Assembly: GCA_001784555.1 (NCBI GenBank)
Contig: MFRM01000009.1
Coordinates: 28,350-70,393, forward strand
Length of the DNA: 42,044 nt
Source of the DNA: Candidatus Melainabacteria bacterium RIFCSPHIGHO2_02_FULL_34_12
GTDB taxonomy: Bacteria; Cyanobacteriota; Vampirovibrionia; 2-02-FULL-35-15
Direction: 5' to 3'
Positions within the stretch are counted from its first letter, which is position 1; each line of letters opens with the position of its first letter. The translations under genes and the position numbers were made by a program. The notes below the pieces were generated by a model. The model worked only from the letters and a program-made list of their open reading frames with translations. It did not search any database and was not told where the DNA came from. Below, one piece after another: positions 8,953 to 16,684 of this stretch.

Positions 8953-9921
8953 ATGAAATTAGTTACATTTACTAATACTAAAGCAAATGCTGAAGAATAC
9001 AGGCTTGGTGCTTTATTAGAAAATAAAATTATTGATTTAAATGTAGCCTCAAAAAACAAACTTCCATTAAGTATGCTCTCTTTTATTGAAGGCGGAGAAA
9101 ATTTTCTCTCTATTGCAAAAGAAGTAATAAATAAACATGATTCTTCTTCTGTTGTAAGTTTAAACGAGGTAAAACTACATGCTCCATTACCTAATCCACC
9201 CGCACTAAGAGATTTTTTTGCATTTGAAGAACATGTAAAAGCTGGAGCTAAGCGAAGGAATGAAAATATTCCTGACCAGTGGTATGAAATCCCTGCATAT
9301 TATAAAGGCAATCACAGACAAATATACGGTCCAGAAGACATAATTCCATGGCCTTCATATACCAGAAGACTGGATTTTGAATGTGAAATAGCATGTGTGA
9401 TTAGAAAACGAGGGATAAATATTTTAGAGAGTGATGCTGAACAATATATTTTTGGTTATATGATTTTTAATGATTTTTCAGCCAGGGATATACAGAAAAA
9501 AGAAATGGAACTAAGAATGGGTCCGGCTAAAGGCAAAGATTTTGCAAATGCTTTTGGACCATGTATCGTTACAAAAGATGAGGTGGATCCCAGAAAAGAT
9601 TTTTCAATGAAAATACTTGTAAATGGTGAATTATGGTCCAGTGGTCATTTCAAGGATCAATACTGGGGGTTTCCGCTAATGATTTCTTATGTATCGCAGG
9701 AAGAAACTATTTATCCGGGAGATTTACTGGGCTCAGGGACTTTTTATAAAGGCTGTGGGCTGGATTTAGACAGATGGCTTAAACCAGGAGATACAATTGA
9801 ATTACAAGTGTCTGCACTTGGAAGTCTTAAAAATAAAATAGGTACTCCAAAAGAATATAAAGGATTAAATTATAAGATGAAAAGTAGGAGCAAATCAATG
9901 TGTTTGCCCAATAAAGAATAA
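8953..9921 (+). CDS. Fumarylacetoacetate hydrolase family protein
   Basis: A 322-residue FAH-superfamily hydrolase. The metal-binding pattern is visible as DFECEIACVI (about residues 137-146, the ExE pair) with a downstream Asp in FNDFSARDIQ. The DFFAFEEHV segment (about 86-94) supplies the catalytic His region, and GDLLGSGTF...GCGLDLDRWL is the usual C-terminal signature. In tyrosine catabolism FAH splits fumarylacetoacetate into fumarate and acetoacetate, closing the pathway. The direct neighbourhood of homogentisate dioxygenase makes that role likely here, although FAH-fold enzymes also include other hydrolases and decarboxylases. There is no good Shine-Dalgarno sequence before the ATG. 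A maleylacetoacetate isomerase gene, normally needed between the two steps, is not in the window. Confidence 0.88.
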   Translation: MKLVTFTNTKANAEEYRLGALLENKIIDLNVASKNKLPLSMLSFIEGGENFLSIAKEVINKHDSSSVVSLNEVKLHAPLPNPPALRDFFAFEEHVKAGAKRRNENIPDQWYEIPAYYKGNHRQIYGPEDIIPWPSYTRRLDFECEIACVIRKRGINILESDAEQYIFGYMIFNDFSARDIQKKEMELRMGPAKGKDFANAFGPCIVTKDEVDPRKDFSMKILVNGELWSSGHFKDQYWGFPLMISYVSQEETIYPGDLLGSGTFYKGCGLDLDRWLKPGDTIELQVSALGSLKNKIGTPKEYKGLNYKMKSRSKSMCLPNKE

Positions 9922-9962
9922 AAGCTGTGTGTTTGTCTAAAAGGAGTACCGAAAGATAAAAG

Positions 9963-11174
9963 ATGGGAATGATTTTAAAACGCGGCAATATTCCAAGAAC
10001 ACCTCATACCGAGCACTATGAAATTCCCGGAGTGCTGGCTCTTGAGGAAATACATGGAACATGCGGTTTTAGCGGTCCACATACTCGTAAACTTCATTTA
10101 AGGTCCTATCCTACGCAGCAATGTAAACCTCCTCAAAAAGAAGACTTTAATCTTTTTTTAAAAGCAGCTAATGACGATATTTTACAGCCATATCATATTT
10201 TTTCGTCAGAGATTCCTTATGAAAATGACGCTGTTAAAGGCAGAAAGCCACTTTTATTTGGTGCTTCTACGATTGTTTCAGTCAGTAAACCCGAAAAGTC
10301 AATGCCTGACAATGTGTTTTTTAGAAACGGTGAAAAATATGAAATATATTTTGTGCAGGAAGGCAGCGGAACACTAAAGACAGAATATGGAAATCTTAAA
10401 ATTGAAAAAAATCTTTATATCGTTATTCCTAAAGGCACCACATATCAAATTGAACTAAGTTCTAAAAATGCTTACTTTTTAATTTTTGAATCATCTTACC
10501 CAATTACATTTCCTCCGCATTATATGAATAGTGCAGCTCAGGCTACCTTAATGGCTCCAGTTGTTGAAACTGAAATCGAAGCGCCGGAATTCCAACTTCC
10601 GGAAGATAAAAAAGGAGAGTATAGTATTCTTGTAAAGCACTCAGGCGGATGTATAACTAGACTTACCATAGATCATCATCCTTTTGATCTTGCCGGTTGG
10701 GAAGGAGCGGTTTATCCGTTTGCCTTTAATATTAAAGATCATCATGGAATTGCCAGGGAAATTCATACGGCACCGCCAGTTCACCAGACTTTCCAGTCAG
10801 GGAATGTTCCATATAATGGGTTTTCACTTTGTTCTTTTGTGTCGCAGATGGAAGGATGGCATCTAAAAGACATCCCTGCTCCTTATGCACATTCAAATGT
10901 TGATTCTGATGAGGTAATGTTTTTTGCAAATGCAAACTATGGAGCCAGGGAAGGACTTATAAAAGAAGGTTCTATTACTTTTCATCCGGGTTCTATTCCT
11001 CACAGCCCACATGGTAATGCTGCAAACGATTCTATGAAGGTACGGGGAAAAATCAGCAATAGATTAGCAGTGATGCTAGATACTTTTTTTGAAAGCTTAA
11101 GCATTACTGATCTGGGTTATAAATACCGTGATAAAGAATACCCATTAAGTTGGTATAAGGCTAGTGGTAAATAA
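9963..11174 (+). CDS. hmgA: Homogentisate 1,2-dioxygenase
   Basis: This 403-residue cupin-type non-haem Fe(II) enzyme opens the homogentisate ring with O2 to give maleylacetoacetate. Strong family signatures are WEGAVYPFAFNIKDHHG, PPVHQTF, FSLCSFVSQMEGWH, and PYAHSNVDSDEVMFF, which holds the His and Glu iron ligands. GSITFHPGSIPHSPHG carries the remaining His ligand, and LAVMLDTF is near the C-terminus. It is slightly shorter than typical bacterial HmgA (about 430). The start used is ATG at 9963; AAAGGAG lies about 16 bases upstream, so the in-frame ATG at 9969 is also possible. The next gene starts directly after its stop codon. Need for O2 implies the host meets oxygen at least part of the time. 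Confidence 0.94.
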   Translation: MGMILKRGNIPRTPHTEHYEIPGVLALEEIHGTCGFSGPHTRKLHLRSYPTQQCKPPQKEDFNLFLKAANDDILQPYHIFSSEIPYENDAVKGRKPLLFGASTIVSVSKPEKSMPDNVFFRNGEKYEIYFVQEGSGTLKTEYGNLKIEKNLYIVIPKGTTYQIELSSKNAYFLIFESSYPITFPPHYMNSAAQATLMAPVVETEIEAPEFQLPEDKKGEYSILVKHSGGCITRLTIDHHPFDLAGWEGAVYPFAFNIKDHHGIAREIHTAPPVHQTFQSGNVPYNGFSLCSFVSQMEGWHLKDIPAPYAHSNVDSDEVMFFANANYGAREGLIKEGSITFHPGSIPHSPHGNAANDSMKVRGKISNRLAVMLDTFFESLSITDLGYKYRDKEYPLSWYKASGK

Positions 11175-11948
11175 ATGCCAAATAAAAATCACCCATTTTT
11201 AAACTTTCAGGTAGATCATATGACTCTTCTTGTAGACCCAAGGATGTATAACATGGTTTACATTATTTTCAGAATAATTTTTGGTGTCTCTAAGAGCGAT
11301 GTTATTTATGAAAAGAAAAAAGAATGGATTACAGGTACCGGTGAAAGATCCATGACATATGCTGTAAAAATTGGAGCTAATTTTGAAGAAAGTGAGGTTC
11401 TTAGAAATACAATAATTGCAGTAGTACAGCCTTCAGAGCCTGAATCTCAGCCCTCACATGTAAGAGAAATGTTAAAAACACATGTTGCCAGTGCTCATTG
11501 GCAGCATATCGCATTAAGAACAAATGATTTATTGTCTTTTCATAAATATGCAATTAATAGAGGGGTTAACTTTATTACTCCTATTTTAAAAGATAAGGAT
11601 GAAGATGTAATTCAAGTATTTAGCGGTGAGTGGTATTTGCCCGGCGAAAAACCCAGCGGGTTGTTTTTTGAATTTGTTCAGAGGAATCCCAGCGATTTAT
11701 TATTAAAGAAACTAGAAGAACATAACAGGCAATCCTGGTTTAGAGATACGACATTTCTTGGTTTATATGGTGAAAAAGAACGTGAATATCAGACAAAAAA
11801 AGTAGTTCCATTTATTAATCAAGAATTGTTTGAGGAGCTTTATTTAAAATTCGAAACTAAAAATGTATGGGAAATAGAAGAAGAAGATATTAATAAAGCT
11901 GAAAAGCTTATGTTAGATTATACGAAAAGTAAAATCGCAATAAAATAG
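11175..11948 (+). CDS. 4-hydroxyphenylpyruvate dioxygenase-like protein, catalytic domain only
   Basis: A 257-residue vicinal-oxygen-chelate protein. Three putative iron ligands sit in HPPD-like motifs: His15 in VDHMTLLV, His111 in WQHIALRTND, and Glu166 in GLFFEFVQR. HPPD converts 4-hydroxyphenylpyruvate to homogentisate, the substrate of the preceding gene's enzyme. Ordinary bacterial HPPD has about 350 residues with a non-catalytic N-terminal VOC domain; here that domain is absent, and the spacing between the ligands (96 and 55 residues) differs from the standard roughly 80 and 80. The ATG follows the hmgA stop without a gap, indicating translational coupling. Function as HPPD is likely from motifs and context but should be called HPPD-like because of the reduced architecture. 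Confidence 0.8.
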   Translation: MPNKNHPFLNFQVDHMTLLVDPRMYNMVYIIFRIIFGVSKSDVIYEKKKEWITGTGERSMTYAVKIGANFEESEVLRNTIIAVVQPSEPESQPSHVREMLKTHVASAHWQHIALRTNDLLSFHKYAINRGVNFITPILKDKDEDVIQVFSGEWYLPGEKPSGLFFEFVQRNPSDLLLKKLEEHNRQSWFRDTTFLGLYGEKEREYQTKKVVPFINQELFEELYLKFETKNVWEIEEEDINKAEKLMLDYTKSKIAIK

Positions 11949-12012
11949 TTATATTGTCATTGCAGGGTGAGATTGCTTCACCCGCCTAAGCGGGTTCGCA
12001 ATGACAAAAATT
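11948..12012. repeat. Palindromic ATTGC...GCAAT repeat between convergent genes
   Basis: The sequence between the convergent HPPD-like and di-iron protein genes is a compound palindrome: outer arms TTGTCATTGC and GCAATGACAA enclose GGGTGA-loop-TCACCC and the overlapping CCCGC-CTAA-GCGGG. It shares the GATTGCTTC and GCAATGaC elements with the larger palindrome at 32539-32633, so both belong to one dispersed family. It can act as a bidirectional terminator for both genes. Confidence 0.75.
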
Positions 12013-12020
12013 GGTGCCTT

Positions 12021-12833
12021 TTATAATTTTTTCCTGGTTTCATCCAGTCCCAGCCAGAAAGTATAGATAGAATCTAGTGCAGTTTTACCAGCTTTTAGAT
12101 ATTTACTTTCGTTAAAATCCGGCTGGGTATATGTCTGTTCCAGCTCTTGCCATACATTTAGTTCATGACCTGATTCAGTTTCAAAGTGATATTGAAAGAA
12201 GCCAGTAGGCAGGGGTGTAAGATTTTTTGGAATCCTATTTTTTTGATTATATATTTCTAAGCCAAGAATAAGTTCTTTCCAGAAGTTATTTAATTCTTCT
12301 TCTTTACTTTTACCAATACCGTATGCAGCCCATGTTTCAATAGCAAAGCTAGCTCCTGAGCCTATTTGGCCATCATGGCTGCCATATGTTTTATCTAAAC
12401 CTTCAAGGAATTCATGTGTGGCATTAGTGCCGATTTCCCATCTGCCTAATATTTTCGGGTCAATGTCTATTAAGTCTGCTATTTTTCGCAGCCAGTTAAT
12501 ATGTGCATTTGAGGTGGTAAATCTTTTGCCTTCAATACTTCCACTTTGTACGTCCATCCCTACCCCACACTCATTAAGGAGAATTGCACGGGCACTTTCT
12601 TCACCTTCCAGGGTATTTGCATTTACCATTCTTTTTGCCTGAACGACTATAAAATGATTTGAAAAAACAGAAAACTGAAGAATTAAATCTTTTATCTGTT
12701 CAGTGTTTGCATTTCCCTCCTTAAACCATTTTGTGTAAGGATTATTAACTATAACGGGATGTGCAAAAAACTCTTTCTTTATGATATTTTTGAACTCTTT
12801 AAAATTATTTACTGATTTCACGGTAAAAATCAT
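12021..12833 (-). CDS. Haem-oxygenase-like di-iron protein (HDO/CADD-PqqC superfamily)
   Basis: A 270-residue all-helical protein of the TenA/PqqC/CADD fold. Residues fit the di-iron ligand pattern of haem-oxygenase-like oxidases: Glu88 (LLNECG), His111 (AHINWL), Glu166 (FAIETW), and the late helix motif His216-x3-Glu220-x2-His223 (HFETESGH), the HxxxD/ExxH signature. Family members use O2 for unusual C-C, C-N or N-N chemistry; Chlamydia CADD makes p-aminobenzoate from its own tyrosine. The substrate here is unknown. It converges with the tyrosine-degradation operon. The ribosome-binding site AAGGAGG is nearly perfect and sits in the loop of a small inverted repeat (12834-12849). Upstream are a 23-bp palindrome and a MITE. 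Confidence 0.78.
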   Translation of the reverse strand: MIFTVKSVNNFKEFKNIIKKEFFAHPVIVNNPYTKWFKEGNANTEQIKDLILQFSVFSNHFIVVQAKRMVNANTLEGEESARAILLNECGVGMDVQSGSIEGKRFTTSNAHINWLRKIADLIDIDPKILGRWEIGTNATHEFLEGLDKTYGSHDGQIGSGASFAIETWAAYGIGKSKEEELNNFWKELILGLEIYNQKNRIPKNLTPLPTGFFQYHFETESGHELNVWQELEQTYTQPDFNESKYLKAGKTALDSIYTFWLGLDETRKKL

Positions 12834-12849
12834 TGTACCTCCTTGTACA
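12834..12849 (-). promoter_or_regulatory. Ribosome-binding site in the loop of a small inverted repeat
   Basis: Read on the minus strand, TGTAC-AAGGAG-GTACA lies directly before the ATG of the di-iron protein gene. The loop holds the Shine-Dalgarno sequence and the 5-bp arms could pair, leaving the site displayed. It decides the start at 12833. Confidence 0.6.
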
Positions 12850-12872
12850 TAAAGTTATTTAATTAATTCCTC

Positions 12873-12895
12873 ACTGAAAAAGTGACTTTTTCAGT
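12873..12895. other. 23-bp near-perfect palindrome (ACTGAAAAAGT-g-ACTTTTTCAGT)
   Basis: Eleven-base arms meet at a single central base. It lies 40-62 bp upstream of the di-iron protein start codon and 10 bp from the MITE copy. It could be an operator for that gene, a terminator, or part of the insertion target. The sequence does not decide between these. Confidence 0.6.
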
Positions 12896-12905
12896 AGACT
12901 CTTAA

Positions 12906-13014
12906 AGGACTTACGCAAAAATGAACTGCGGTATGGTGCCCTGAGCGACGTGTGCCCTTTAGGGCGGGAAAGGAGCGAATGGGTACCATACCCAGTGAAC
13001 TTTGTGTAAGTCCT
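12906..13014. mobile_element. MITE-like 109-bp element, copy 1
   Basis: This 109-bp element has terminal inverted repeats starting AGGACTTACGCAAA and can fold along its whole length into a hairpin with a central GCCC-TTTA-GGGC type apex. It is identical to the reverse complement of 28669-28777 except for one base in the right terminal repeat (GTGTAAG here, GCGTAAG there). It encodes nothing. It lies between the di-iron protein gene and the 3' end of the DNA methyltransferase gene. No transposase is present in the window; a related full-length element elsewhere would be needed to move it. Confidence 0.88.
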
Positions 13015-13061
13015 GTCTTATTAATATCGAAGTACTTAAATTATACCTTAAAATATAAGAA

Positions 13062-15206
13062 TTATCCAGGGTTTTCAATTTCATTTTCAATCAGTTCAAT
13101 ATCATCTTTAGAAAGACCATATAATTTATAAATCAAGTTATCCATTTCATGCTGCAACAAATTTACTTTTAATTGTTTTGCTTTATTTTGAAGATATTCT
13201 GTGTCTGAAGTAAAAGTCAATATATCTTTTGCTGTCTTTGCAATCTCATTTTTTTGTTTTCCTGAAGCATCTTTAATAGGTAATTGATTTAAATAAATAC
13301 CATTAAAGCTTATGTAATTGCCTGAGAGATTTGATGATGCAAATTTCTTACAATACCAGTAATTTAAGAGTTTTGAGTTTAAGAGTCCCAGGTGATATAA
13401 GGTCTTTATTTCATCATTATGCTCTTCATTAAACATAACTGCATATAAAGATAAATTCGCAAATCCTTCGTCATCAAAAGCAGCAGTTAGTTTTTTTGCA
13501 TTTCCTTTAATTACTATCTTTTTTTGCTTAAAGACATTCCATTTGTTTTTTCCTATTAAGTTTTCATCGTACGTTATCCTTGGATAATCAAAAGTCTTGC
13601 CAACCGCTCTGATATTTTTGCCCCATTCAATAAAATAAGGTTTAATATTTGAAACATTTATAAATTTTAATGAATTATCTTTTTCAGACTTTGTCTCACT
13701 AAAGAATAGTTTTTTCCACTCGTAATATTTTTTTATAGCGGGTGTTCCTGTAAGTATCCTTGAATAATTGCCTAGTTCTTTAGAGTTGCTTGATATTTTT
13801 TCAAATAGTTCCTTAGTGTTTTTGTCTATAAAAATATCAAATGTATAATTCGTGTTTTTTATGAAGTCATCCTTATCTAAGAAATGAACTAAGGAGTTGT
13901 TCTCGGATTGAAATTGAAAATATTCATGAAAAGATGAATTGTCTAGAATGGCTATTTTGATTTTAGTTTTATTTTTTTTCTTTGAGAATATTGAAATTAC
14001 AGGATATGCGGCTGCATTGTCAAAAGTTTTGGTCTGTGAAGTATCTATTAATTCAAGGATTTCAACTTCTTCTAGGATAAATGGTCTTAGTTTGTTTGCG
14101 TATCTTTTAGTTAGATATTTATTCGGTGTTATATATGCCATGATTCCATTTGTATTTAAGGATTTAATTCCATGTTCTATAAATGGAATGTAAGTGTCAT
14201 AATGTCCAAATACAGTTTCATAATTTTCTCTAATTAAGAGATCATATTTTTTATCAATGCTGCTTATTCTTACATAGGGCGGATTTCCTATTACAATGTC
14301 AAATTTCTCCATGCCTTTATTATTTAAAATGGAATTTTCTGTTTTTAGGTTAAACTTAAGAGTTCTAAATTTATTTAGCTTAAACAGTGGTGAATGTTTT
14401 ATTAGGATTAAAAACAGTTGTAGTTTAGTGTTTTCAACAGATTCTTTATCCAGGTCGCTTCCGTAAAGAGAGTTTTCTATTAAATGAATTATAAAGTCAG
14501 ATATTTTTTTATCCTTTTCTTTATTCAATAAATCTACTATTTCATTAACCATGCCTGTGAGAAATCTTCCTGAGCCGCAGGCAGGATCGTAAATTTTAAT
14601 ATTTTTAAGTAAAGATTCTTTTGAATCAAAAGACTCTTTGTTTTTAAAATAATAATGTAGAGATTGGCGGCACATATACTTAACAATTTTTTTTGGAGTG
14701 TAATAAGTGCCACTAGTCTTGCAATTAGCATCTTCAAGACATTTTTGATACAGATCTTCGATGATTTGTGGAGTTAAAGAGTCTTCTGTATTTTCTTCCA
14801 GTGAATAGCTGAAATTATCAAATAAATCGAGTATGCCCTTCCCGTCTTTAGCTGATAATAAGTCATTAGGTAATTCTAGGTATAAATCTTTAAGTGCTTC
14901 ATCTGTAAAATCTTCAATCAACGGTAATAAATAATCCTTATAAAAGTTCTTATTGTTTAAAATTGCTTTATTATATAACTCTCTTATAGTAGTAGTGTTT
15001 TTATTTGCAGAATGTAAAAAGTAAAAAAATAAAATATGCCTTAATATTTTGCTTGCTGTGATTGAATGAGTCTCAGATTTATTTGTGTGCTTGTTCTTGC
15101 TAAGAAAATATTTTATAGAGTTGAATAAAAAATCAAAATCCTTTAGAAAATATTTGCAGGTGCTTTCTGTTAGCTTAGGTACAGATTGATTATTCTTTTT
15201 TCTCAT
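13062..15206 (-). CDS. N6-adenine DNA methyltransferase (Eco57I/TaqI-like), solitary
   Basis: A 714-residue gamma-class N6-adenine methyltransferase. After an N-terminal helical region (1-160) come GTYYTPKKIVKYM (166-178), the SAM motif I DPACGSGRF (207-215), a GSDLD motif (about 249), and the catalytic motif IV NPPYVR (308-313). The C-terminal half (about 440-700) resembles the TaqI-type target-recognition domain, for example SSNLSGNYISFNGIYLNQLP. I see no obvious nuclease motif in the N-terminal part, and no restriction or specificity gene adjoins it, so it may be an orphan methyltransferase or a type IIG enzyme whose nuclease I cannot recognise. It is very rich in Lys, Asn and Ile codons and is bordered by a MITE, which fits horizontal acquisition. 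Confidence 0.88.
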   Translation of the reverse strand: MRKKNNQSVPKLTESTCKYFLKDFDFLFNSIKYFLSKNKHTNKSETHSITASKILRHILFFYFLHSANKNTTTIRELYNKAILNNKNFYKDYLLPLIEDFTDEALKDLYLELPNDLLSAKDGKGILDLFDNFSYSLEENTEDSLTPQIIEDLYQKCLEDANCKTSGTYYTPKKIVKYMCRQSLHYYFKNKESFDSKESLLKNIKIYDPACGSGRFLTGMVNEIVDLLNKEKDKKISDFIIHLIENSLYGSDLDKESVENTKLQLFLILIKHSPLFKLNKFRTLKFNLKTENSILNNKGMEKFDIVIGNPPYVRISSIDKKYDLLIRENYETVFGHYDTYIPFIEHGIKSLNTNGIMAYITPNKYLTKRYANKLRPFILEEVEILELIDTSQTKTFDNAAAYPVISIFSKKKNKTKIKIAILDNSSFHEYFQFQSENNSLVHFLDKDDFIKNTNYTFDIFIDKNTKELFEKISSNSKELGNYSRILTGTPAIKKYYEWKKLFFSETKSEKDNSLKFINVSNIKPYFIEWGKNIRAVGKTFDYPRITYDENLIGKNKWNVFKQKKIVIKGNAKKLTAAFDDEGFANLSLYAVMFNEEHNDEIKTLYHLGLLNSKLLNYWYCKKFASSNLSGNYISFNGIYLNQLPIKDASGKQKNEIAKTAKDILTFTSDTEYLQNKAKQLKVNLLQHEMDNLIYKLYGLSKDDIELIENEIENPG

Positions 15207-15218
15207 TAGAATTAATTG

Positions 15219-15290
15219 TAACCCTGACTTTCGAAGGCTCTATATTAATAATGGTTTAGATCTTGGGAATAAGTCAGGAAAGTCGGGTTA
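15219..15290. promoter_or_regulatory. Inverted repeats in the divergent promoter region
   Basis: In the 153-bp gap between the divergent methyltransferase and permease genes, TAACCCTGACTTTC (15219-15232) is mirrored by GAAAGTCGGGTTA (15278-15290) with one bulge. AAGTCAGG (15271-15278) is a second inverted match of the left arm. Such spaced repeats may be operator sites controlling one or both genes. No regulator gene adjoins them. Confidence 0.45.
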
Positions 15291-15359
15291 TAAAAGTTAT
15301 ACTCATATAAATGCATCTAGAATTTTAGACTTTTAGACCTAGAAAAGGTTAAATAAAAA

Positions 15360-16409
15360 ATGAAATATGAAAATATAAAAATGATATTACTTTTAGCAAT
15401 AATCGTAATGACTTTATTTATTTCATTTGCATTGTTTCTTCCTTTTATACACCCCATTTTATGGGGATGTCTTTTAGCGATTTTTGCTAATCCTATATAC
15501 AAAAGAATTTTAAAAATATCTAACAGTCCTTCTCTTTCCGCATTAATTTCATGTTTAATTGTAATTTTTCTGGTTATTATACCTATGGTATTTGTTATTT
15601 CAAGAGCTATTGATGATGGAATATCTTTTTCTCAGAAACTGCATGTACAGTTAGAAAAAAATCATTTATTTGATAATAATAAATCAGCTTCTGGTCAGAT
15701 AACTGATCTTTTGAAAAATTATGTAATATTAACAAATAAAGATTTCGAGAGTTTTCTTGTTAATAAAACCGAACAGGCATTTGGATATTTAATTAACAGA
15801 GGATTGTATTTAATTGAAAACATTATAAAAATAACAATTCAGACATTTATCGCATTTTTAACTTTTTTTTTCTTATTAAAGGATTCATCGAAGTTAATGT
15901 CTGCAGCAAAGGCATTGATTCCGCTGGACGATAAGCAAGCGACTGAACTTATTAGGAATACTGTTGATACTGCTCATCTTACTGTTAATCTTGCATTTAT
16001 TATCGGTATAGTACAAGGCACACTAGGGGGAATTGCTTTTTTTATCCTAGGACTTCCCTCTCCGCTTTTTTGGTGGTTAGTAATGGTCATACTTAGTATG
16101 GTTCCTTTTGTAGGAACTCCATTTGTTTGGCTGCCTGCTGCATTAATTCTTATTTTTAAAGGCATGTATATAAAAGGAATTATGCTTATTCTATGGGGTG
16201 TTGTTGTCATAGGATTAGTAGATAATTTAATTCGTTCTTTTGTGATAGGAGAACATATTAAATTACATCCTTTAATTACGTTTTTTAGTGTATTTGGAGG
16301 GGTACTATTAATGGGACCTCTTGGACTGTTTCTAGGTCCGGTGATTTTGCATTTAACATTCGCACTAATAAAAATCCTGAAACTTAATTTTGAAAGTTCA
16401 AAAGTTTAA
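15360..16409 (+). CDS. AI-2E/PerM family membrane permease
   Basis: A 349-residue polytopic membrane protein of the AI-2E transporter (PerM, UPF0118) family. It has two N-terminal helices (residues about 8-45) with the HPILWGCLLAIFANPIY region, a third helix with VIPMVFVISRAID, and a soluble central segment (about 90-135). A C-terminal block of helices follows, including PFVGTPFVWLPAALILI, LVDNLIRS and HPLITFFSVFGG...GPLGLFLGPV, typical family signatures. Members export small molecules or ions (autoinducer-2, Na+/H+ in some); the substrate is not readable here. It is divergent from the methyltransferase gene and appears monocistronic. Confidence 0.9.
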   Translation: MKYENIKMILLLAIIVMTLFISFALFLPFIHPILWGCLLAIFANPIYKRILKISNSPSLSALISCLIVIFLVIIPMVFVISRAIDDGISFSQKLHVQLEKNHLFDNNKSASGQITDLLKNYVILTNKDFESFLVNKTEQAFGYLINRGLYLIENIIKITIQTFIAFLTFFFLLKDSSKLMSAAKALIPLDDKQATELIRNTVDTAHLTVNLAFIIGIVQGTLGGIAFFILGLPSPLFWWLVMVILSMVPFVGTPFVWLPAALILIFKGMYIKGIMLILWGVVVIGLVDNLIRSFVIGEHIKLHPLITFFSVFGGVLLMGPLGLFLGPVILHLTFALIKILKLNFESSKV

Positions 16410-16461
16410 TTGTAGAAGGCTACTGTGATCCGCTATCCACTTGGACGGGAAAAGACAAACT

Positions 16462-16494
16462 AAACAAAAAAGCCTTAGATTGCTCTGAGGCTTT
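16462..16494 (-). terminator. Rho-independent terminator (minus strand)
   Basis: Minus-strand reading gives an 11-bp stem AAAGCCTCAGA / TCTAAGGCTTT with one G-T pair, followed by TTTTTTGTTT. It would stop transcription coming from dinD, in tandem with the hairpin at 16516-16551. Confidence 0.7.
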
Positions 16495-16515
16495 AGATAT
16501 TTATAACTTACTTGC

Positions 16516-16551
16516 AATAAAAAGGACCCATCCGATTTATTCGGTGGGTCC
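16516..16551 (-). terminator. Rho-independent terminator (minus strand)
   Basis: On the minus strand GGACCCACCGA pairs with TCGGATGGGTCC (one bulge) and is followed by TTTTTATTG. This is the first of two tandem terminators downstream of dinD. Confidence 0.7.
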
Positions 16552-16684
16552 GATCAAACGTTACTTTTAAAATAGAGAGATTTCAGCTTGTCTGAAATCC
16601 CATAAATGAATTTGCGGAGGACGGCATTTGACCTGGACGCATAAGATTAGGGATTATAGAATTGCTGGGTAGAGTTAGTCTGTC

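Larger units (their letters stand above)
16410..16684. other. Non-coding spacer with hairpins and a tRNA-3'-end-like segment
   Basis: Besides two minus-strand terminators, this 275-bp spacer holds a perfect 8-bp hairpin GATTTCAG-cttgt-CTGAAATC (16579-16599). Next to it is a segment at 16612-16636 that, on the minus strand, resembles the T-arm and acceptor end of the initiator tRNA at 25453 (GGTCAAAT...CCTCCGCAA). No ORF of note is visible. Confidence 0.5.

Noticed and set aside
13062-15206. Defence island around the DNA methyltransferase
   Set aside because: No restriction enzyme, toxin-antitoxin, BREX, CRISPR or other defence gene is adjacent; the neighbours are a MITE and a permease.
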